Positions 61,413 to 64,000 of a stretch of DNA of 64,000 nucleotides are shown piece by piece. The translations under genes and the position numbers were made by a program. The notes under the pieces were generated by a model that did no database searches, was not told where the DNA came from, and worked only from the letters and a program-made list of their open reading frames with translations. Numbering within the stretch: position 1 is the stretch's first letter; every line of letters starts with the position of its first letter. The DNA comes from Anaspis maculata (lineage: Eukaryota > Arthropoda > Insecta > Coleoptera > Scraptiidae), in NCBI GenBank assembly GCA_949128115.1, contig OX421967.1:6748070-6812069 (forward strand). The letters are read 5' to 3'.

Positions 61413-64000
61413 GAAATGGCTCAGTTTTGTCCTTAATCATTTGGAAAGTGTGGAAATCACTTGTGAATAAAGCTGTTCAATAATGCACGATGATATTTCA
61501 CAGTTTTGAGCTGAAACAAAGCTAGTTGAGTTTGATTTTGTGTTTACAAGCTTCGGGCAGCATAAAATAGCTCAGTTTTGTCCTTAATCATTTGGAAAGT
61601 GTAGAAATTGATTGTGAATAAAGCTGTTGATTGCATGATGTACACGTTATTTCGCTGTTCCAAACCTAAAACAACGCTAGTTGAGTTTGATTTGGTGTTA
61701 ACAAGCTTCGGGCAGCATGAAATGGCTCAGTTTTGTCCTTAATCATTTGGAAAGTGTGGAAATCACTTGTGAATAAAGCTGCTCAATAATGCACGATGAT
61801 ATTTCACAGTTTTTAAGCTGAAACAAAGCTAGTTGAGTTTGATTTTATGTTTACAAGCTTCGGGCAGCATGAAATAGCTCAGTTTTGTTCTTAATCATTT
61901 GGAAAGTGTAGAAATCACTTGTGAATAAAGCCGTTCAATAATGCACGATAATATTTCACAGTTTTAAAGCTGAAACAAAGCTAGTTGAGTTTGATTGTGT
62001 GTTTACAAGCTTCGGGCAGCATGAAATAGCTCAGTTTTGTCCTTAATCATCTGGAAAGTGTAGAAATCACTTGTGAATGAAGCTGTTCAATGATGAACGA
62101 TGTTATTTTACAGTTTCATAGCTGAAACAAGGCTGGTTGAGTTTGATTTTGTGTTTACAAGCTTCGGGCAGCATGAAATAGCTCAGTTTTGTCCCTAATC
62201 ATTGGGAAAAAGTGTGAATAAAGCAATTCAATGATGAAAGAGATTATTTCCACAGTTCCAAAGCTGAAACATGGCTAGTTGAGCCTAGTTTAGTGTTTAC
62301 AAGCTCCGGGCAGCATGAAATAGCTCAGTTTTGTCCTTAATCATTTGGAAAGTGTAGAAATTGATTGTGAATAAAGCTGTTGATTGCATGATGTACACGT
62401 TATTTCGCTGTTCCAAACCTGAAACAACGCTAGTTGAGTTTGATTTGGTGTTACCAAGCTTCGGGCAGCATGAAATGGCTCAGTTTTGTCCTTAATCATT
62501 TGGAAAGTGTGGAAATCGATTGTGAATAAAGCTGTTCAATGATGAACGACGTTATTTCGCTGTTCCAAACCTAGAACAACGCTAGTTGAGTTTGATTTGG
62601 TGTTAACAAGCTTCGGGCAGCATGAAATGGCTCAGTTTTGTCCTTAATCATTTGGAAAGTGTGGAAATCACTTGTGAATAAAGCTGTTCAATAATGCACG
62701 ATGATATTTCACAGTTTTGAGCTGAAACAAAGCTAGTTGAGTTTGATTTTGTGTTTACAAGCTTCGGGCAGCATAAAATAGCTCAGTTTTGTCCTTAATC
62801 ATTTGGAAAGTGTAGAAATTGATTGTGAATAAAGCTGTTGATTGCATGATGTACACGTTATTTCGCTGTTCCAAACCTAAAACAACGCTAGTTGAGTTTG
62901 ATTTGGTGTTAACAAGCTTCGGGCAGCATGAAATGGCTCAGTTTTGTCCTTAATCATTTGGAAAGTGTGGAAATCACTTGTGAATAAAGCTGCTCAATAA
63001 TGCACGATGATATTTCACAGTTTTTAAGCTGAAACAAAGCTAGTTGAGTTTGATTTTATGTTTACAAGCTTCGGGCAGCATGAAATAGCTCAGTTTTGTT
63101 CTTAATCATTTGGAAAGTGTAGAAATCACTTGTGAATAAAGCCGTTCAATAATGCACGATAATATTTCACAGTTTTAAAGCTGAAACAAAGCTAGTTGAG
63201 TTTGATTGTGTGTTTACAAGCTTCGGGCAGCATGAAATAGCTCAGTTTTGTCCTTAATCATCTGGAAAGTGTAGAAATCACTTGTGAATGAAGCTGTTCA
63301 ATGATGAACGATGTTATTTTACAGTTTCATAGCTGAAACAAGGCTGGTTGAGTTTGATTTTGTGTTTACAAGCTTCGGGCAGCATGAAATAGCTCAGTTT
63401 TGTCCCTAATCATTGGGAAAAAGTGTGAATAAAGCAATTCAATGATGAAAGAGATTATTTCCACAGTTCCAAAGCTGAAACATGGCTAGTTGAGCCTAGT
63501 TTAGTGTTTACAAGCTCCGGGCAGCATGAAATAGCTCAGTTTTGTCCTTAATCATTTGGAAAGTGTAGAAATTGATTGTGAATAAAGCTGTTGATTGCAT
63601 GATGTACACGTTATTTCGCTGTTCCAAACCTGAAACAACGCTAGTTGAGTTTGATTTGGTGTTACCAAGCTTCGGGCAGCATGAAATGGCTCAGTTTTGT
63701 CCTTAATCATTTGGAAAGTGTGGAAATCACTTGTGAATAAAGCTGTTCAATAATGCACGATGATATTTCACAGTTTTAAAGCTGAAACAAAGCTAGTTGA
63801 GTTTGATTTTTTGTTTACAAGCTTCGGGCAGCATGAAATAGCTCGGTTTTGTCCCTAATCATTGGGAAAAAGTGTGAATAAAGCAATTCAATGATGAAAG
63901 AGATTATTTTCACAGTTTTAAAGCTGAAACATGGCTAGTTGAGCCTAGTTTAGTGTCTACAAGCTCCGGGCAGCATGAAATAGCTCAGTTTTGTCCTTAA
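61413..64000 (+). repeat. Tandem 1,211-bp eight-monomer higher-order repeat
   Basis: The unit beginning at GAAATGGCTCAG (61,413) recurs at 62,624, period 1,211 bp. Eight monomers lie between. Markers in order are CAGTTTTGAGCTG, GGGCAGCATAAAATAG, GCATGATGTACACG, CTGCTCAATAATGC, GTTTTGTTCTTAATC, a GATTGTGTG monomer and a short monomer with CCACAGTTCCAAAG. Other copies start at 32,516 and 57,823. The last monomer of the first unit (AATCGATTGTG at 62,515) differs from that of the second (AATCACTTGTG), so the exchange point lies there. The window ends inside the continuing array. Confidence 0.87.

Larger units (their letters stand above)
1..64000 (+). repeat. Satellite DNA array, ~152-bp monomer (with ~142-bp subclass), head-to-tail
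   Basis: Nearly the whole window is one tandem repeat. I phase the monomer from GAAATAGCTCAGTTTTGTCC. In the 152-bp form the landmarks are TCACTTGTGA at 45-54, AATAAA at 54-59, GTTCAATGATGAAC at 63-76, GTTTCAAAGCTGAAAC at 91-106, GGCTAGTTGAG at about 109-119, and ACAAGCTTCGGGCAGCAT at the end. A 142-bp class carries GGGAAAAAGTGTGAATAAAGC in the middle and lacks the TCACTTGTGA block. Further subtypes are marked by GCATGATGTACACG, CTGGCCTGGATCATCTGAG, CGTTCAATATTGAACG or TGACTCAGTACGGGCC. All the monomers I followed have the same orientation. Only two stretches (2201-3112 and 3363-3615) are not satellite. Monomer number is estimated from length, about 420. I do not recognise a named family. Satellites of this size are usual in eukaryotic heterochromatin, often centromeric or subtelomeric. 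That location is inference. Confidence 0.97.

Noticed and set aside
1..64000. CRISPR array or other prokaryotic repeat system
   Set aside because: Repeats of 142-152 bp abut directly with no unique spacers, there are no cas-like genes, and the insertions are eukaryotic in type.
1..64000. CENP-B box in the monomer
   Set aside because: I looked for TTCGNNNNANNCGGG and its reverse complement around the TTCGGGCAGC and CGATTG regions. Spacing and required bases do not fit.

Overview
This window is a eukaryotic satellite-DNA array. About 62.8 of the 64 kb is one AT-rich tandem repeat. Every monomer I followed runs head-to-tail in the same orientation. The commonest monomer is about 152 bp, with a sister class of about 142 bp, so the window holds roughly 420 monomers. 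I find no credible protein-coding gene, tRNA, rRNA or CRISPR array. The open frames of 62-68 codons are readings through satellite monomers or transposon filler and are destroyed by indels in sister copies. The host looks like an invertebrate. The hAT-type element contains TAGGTA/TACCTA-rich filler of the kind seen in some insect genomes, and the second insertion ends in a (TTA)n-like tail. That assignment is weak, and I do not recognise the satellite as a named family.

Layout. Positions 1-5775 are a diverged part of the array with two foreign insertions. The first is a 912-bp non-autonomous hAT-like element (2201-3112) with perfect 14-bp terminal inverted repeats and an 8-bp target duplication made from satellite sequence. 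The second is a 253-bp retroposon-like fragment (3363-3615) with a tRNA D-arm-like segment, an AATAAA and a TTA-rich tail. Positions 5776-16365 and 16366-29323 are two adjacent copies of one very long super-repeat. The second copy is 2,367 bp longer because of an inserted group of monomers and a local 885-bp expansion. The boundary at about 16,365 is a visible chimeric monomer.

From about 29.3 kb to the end the array is a mosaic of blocks reused at other periods. A block at 30.2-34.8 kb returns at 55.3-60.1 kb. A block at 45.0-49.4 kb returns at 52.2-56.9 kb. A cassette starting at 37,149 returns at 45,879, 49,502 and 53,425 and contains a 6-monomer, 901-bp higher-order repeat that is itself doubled in three of the four. 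An 8-monomer, 1,211-bp unit is in tandem at the right end. The pattern fits repeated unequal exchange or amplification at many scales, with the homogenised part to the right and older sequence to the left.

There are no genes to work together. What the monomer does carry is three short dyad symmetries within about 62 bp (TCAC-TT-GTGA, GTTCA-ATGA-TGAAC, GTTTCA-AAGC-TGAAAC) and an AATAAA hexamer. A rarer longer variant carries a TGACTCA (AP-1-type) site. A centromeric or other heterochromatic location is plausible for an array of this size, but the sequence alone does not show it. All shifts and block limits were read by eye and may be off by a few bases.
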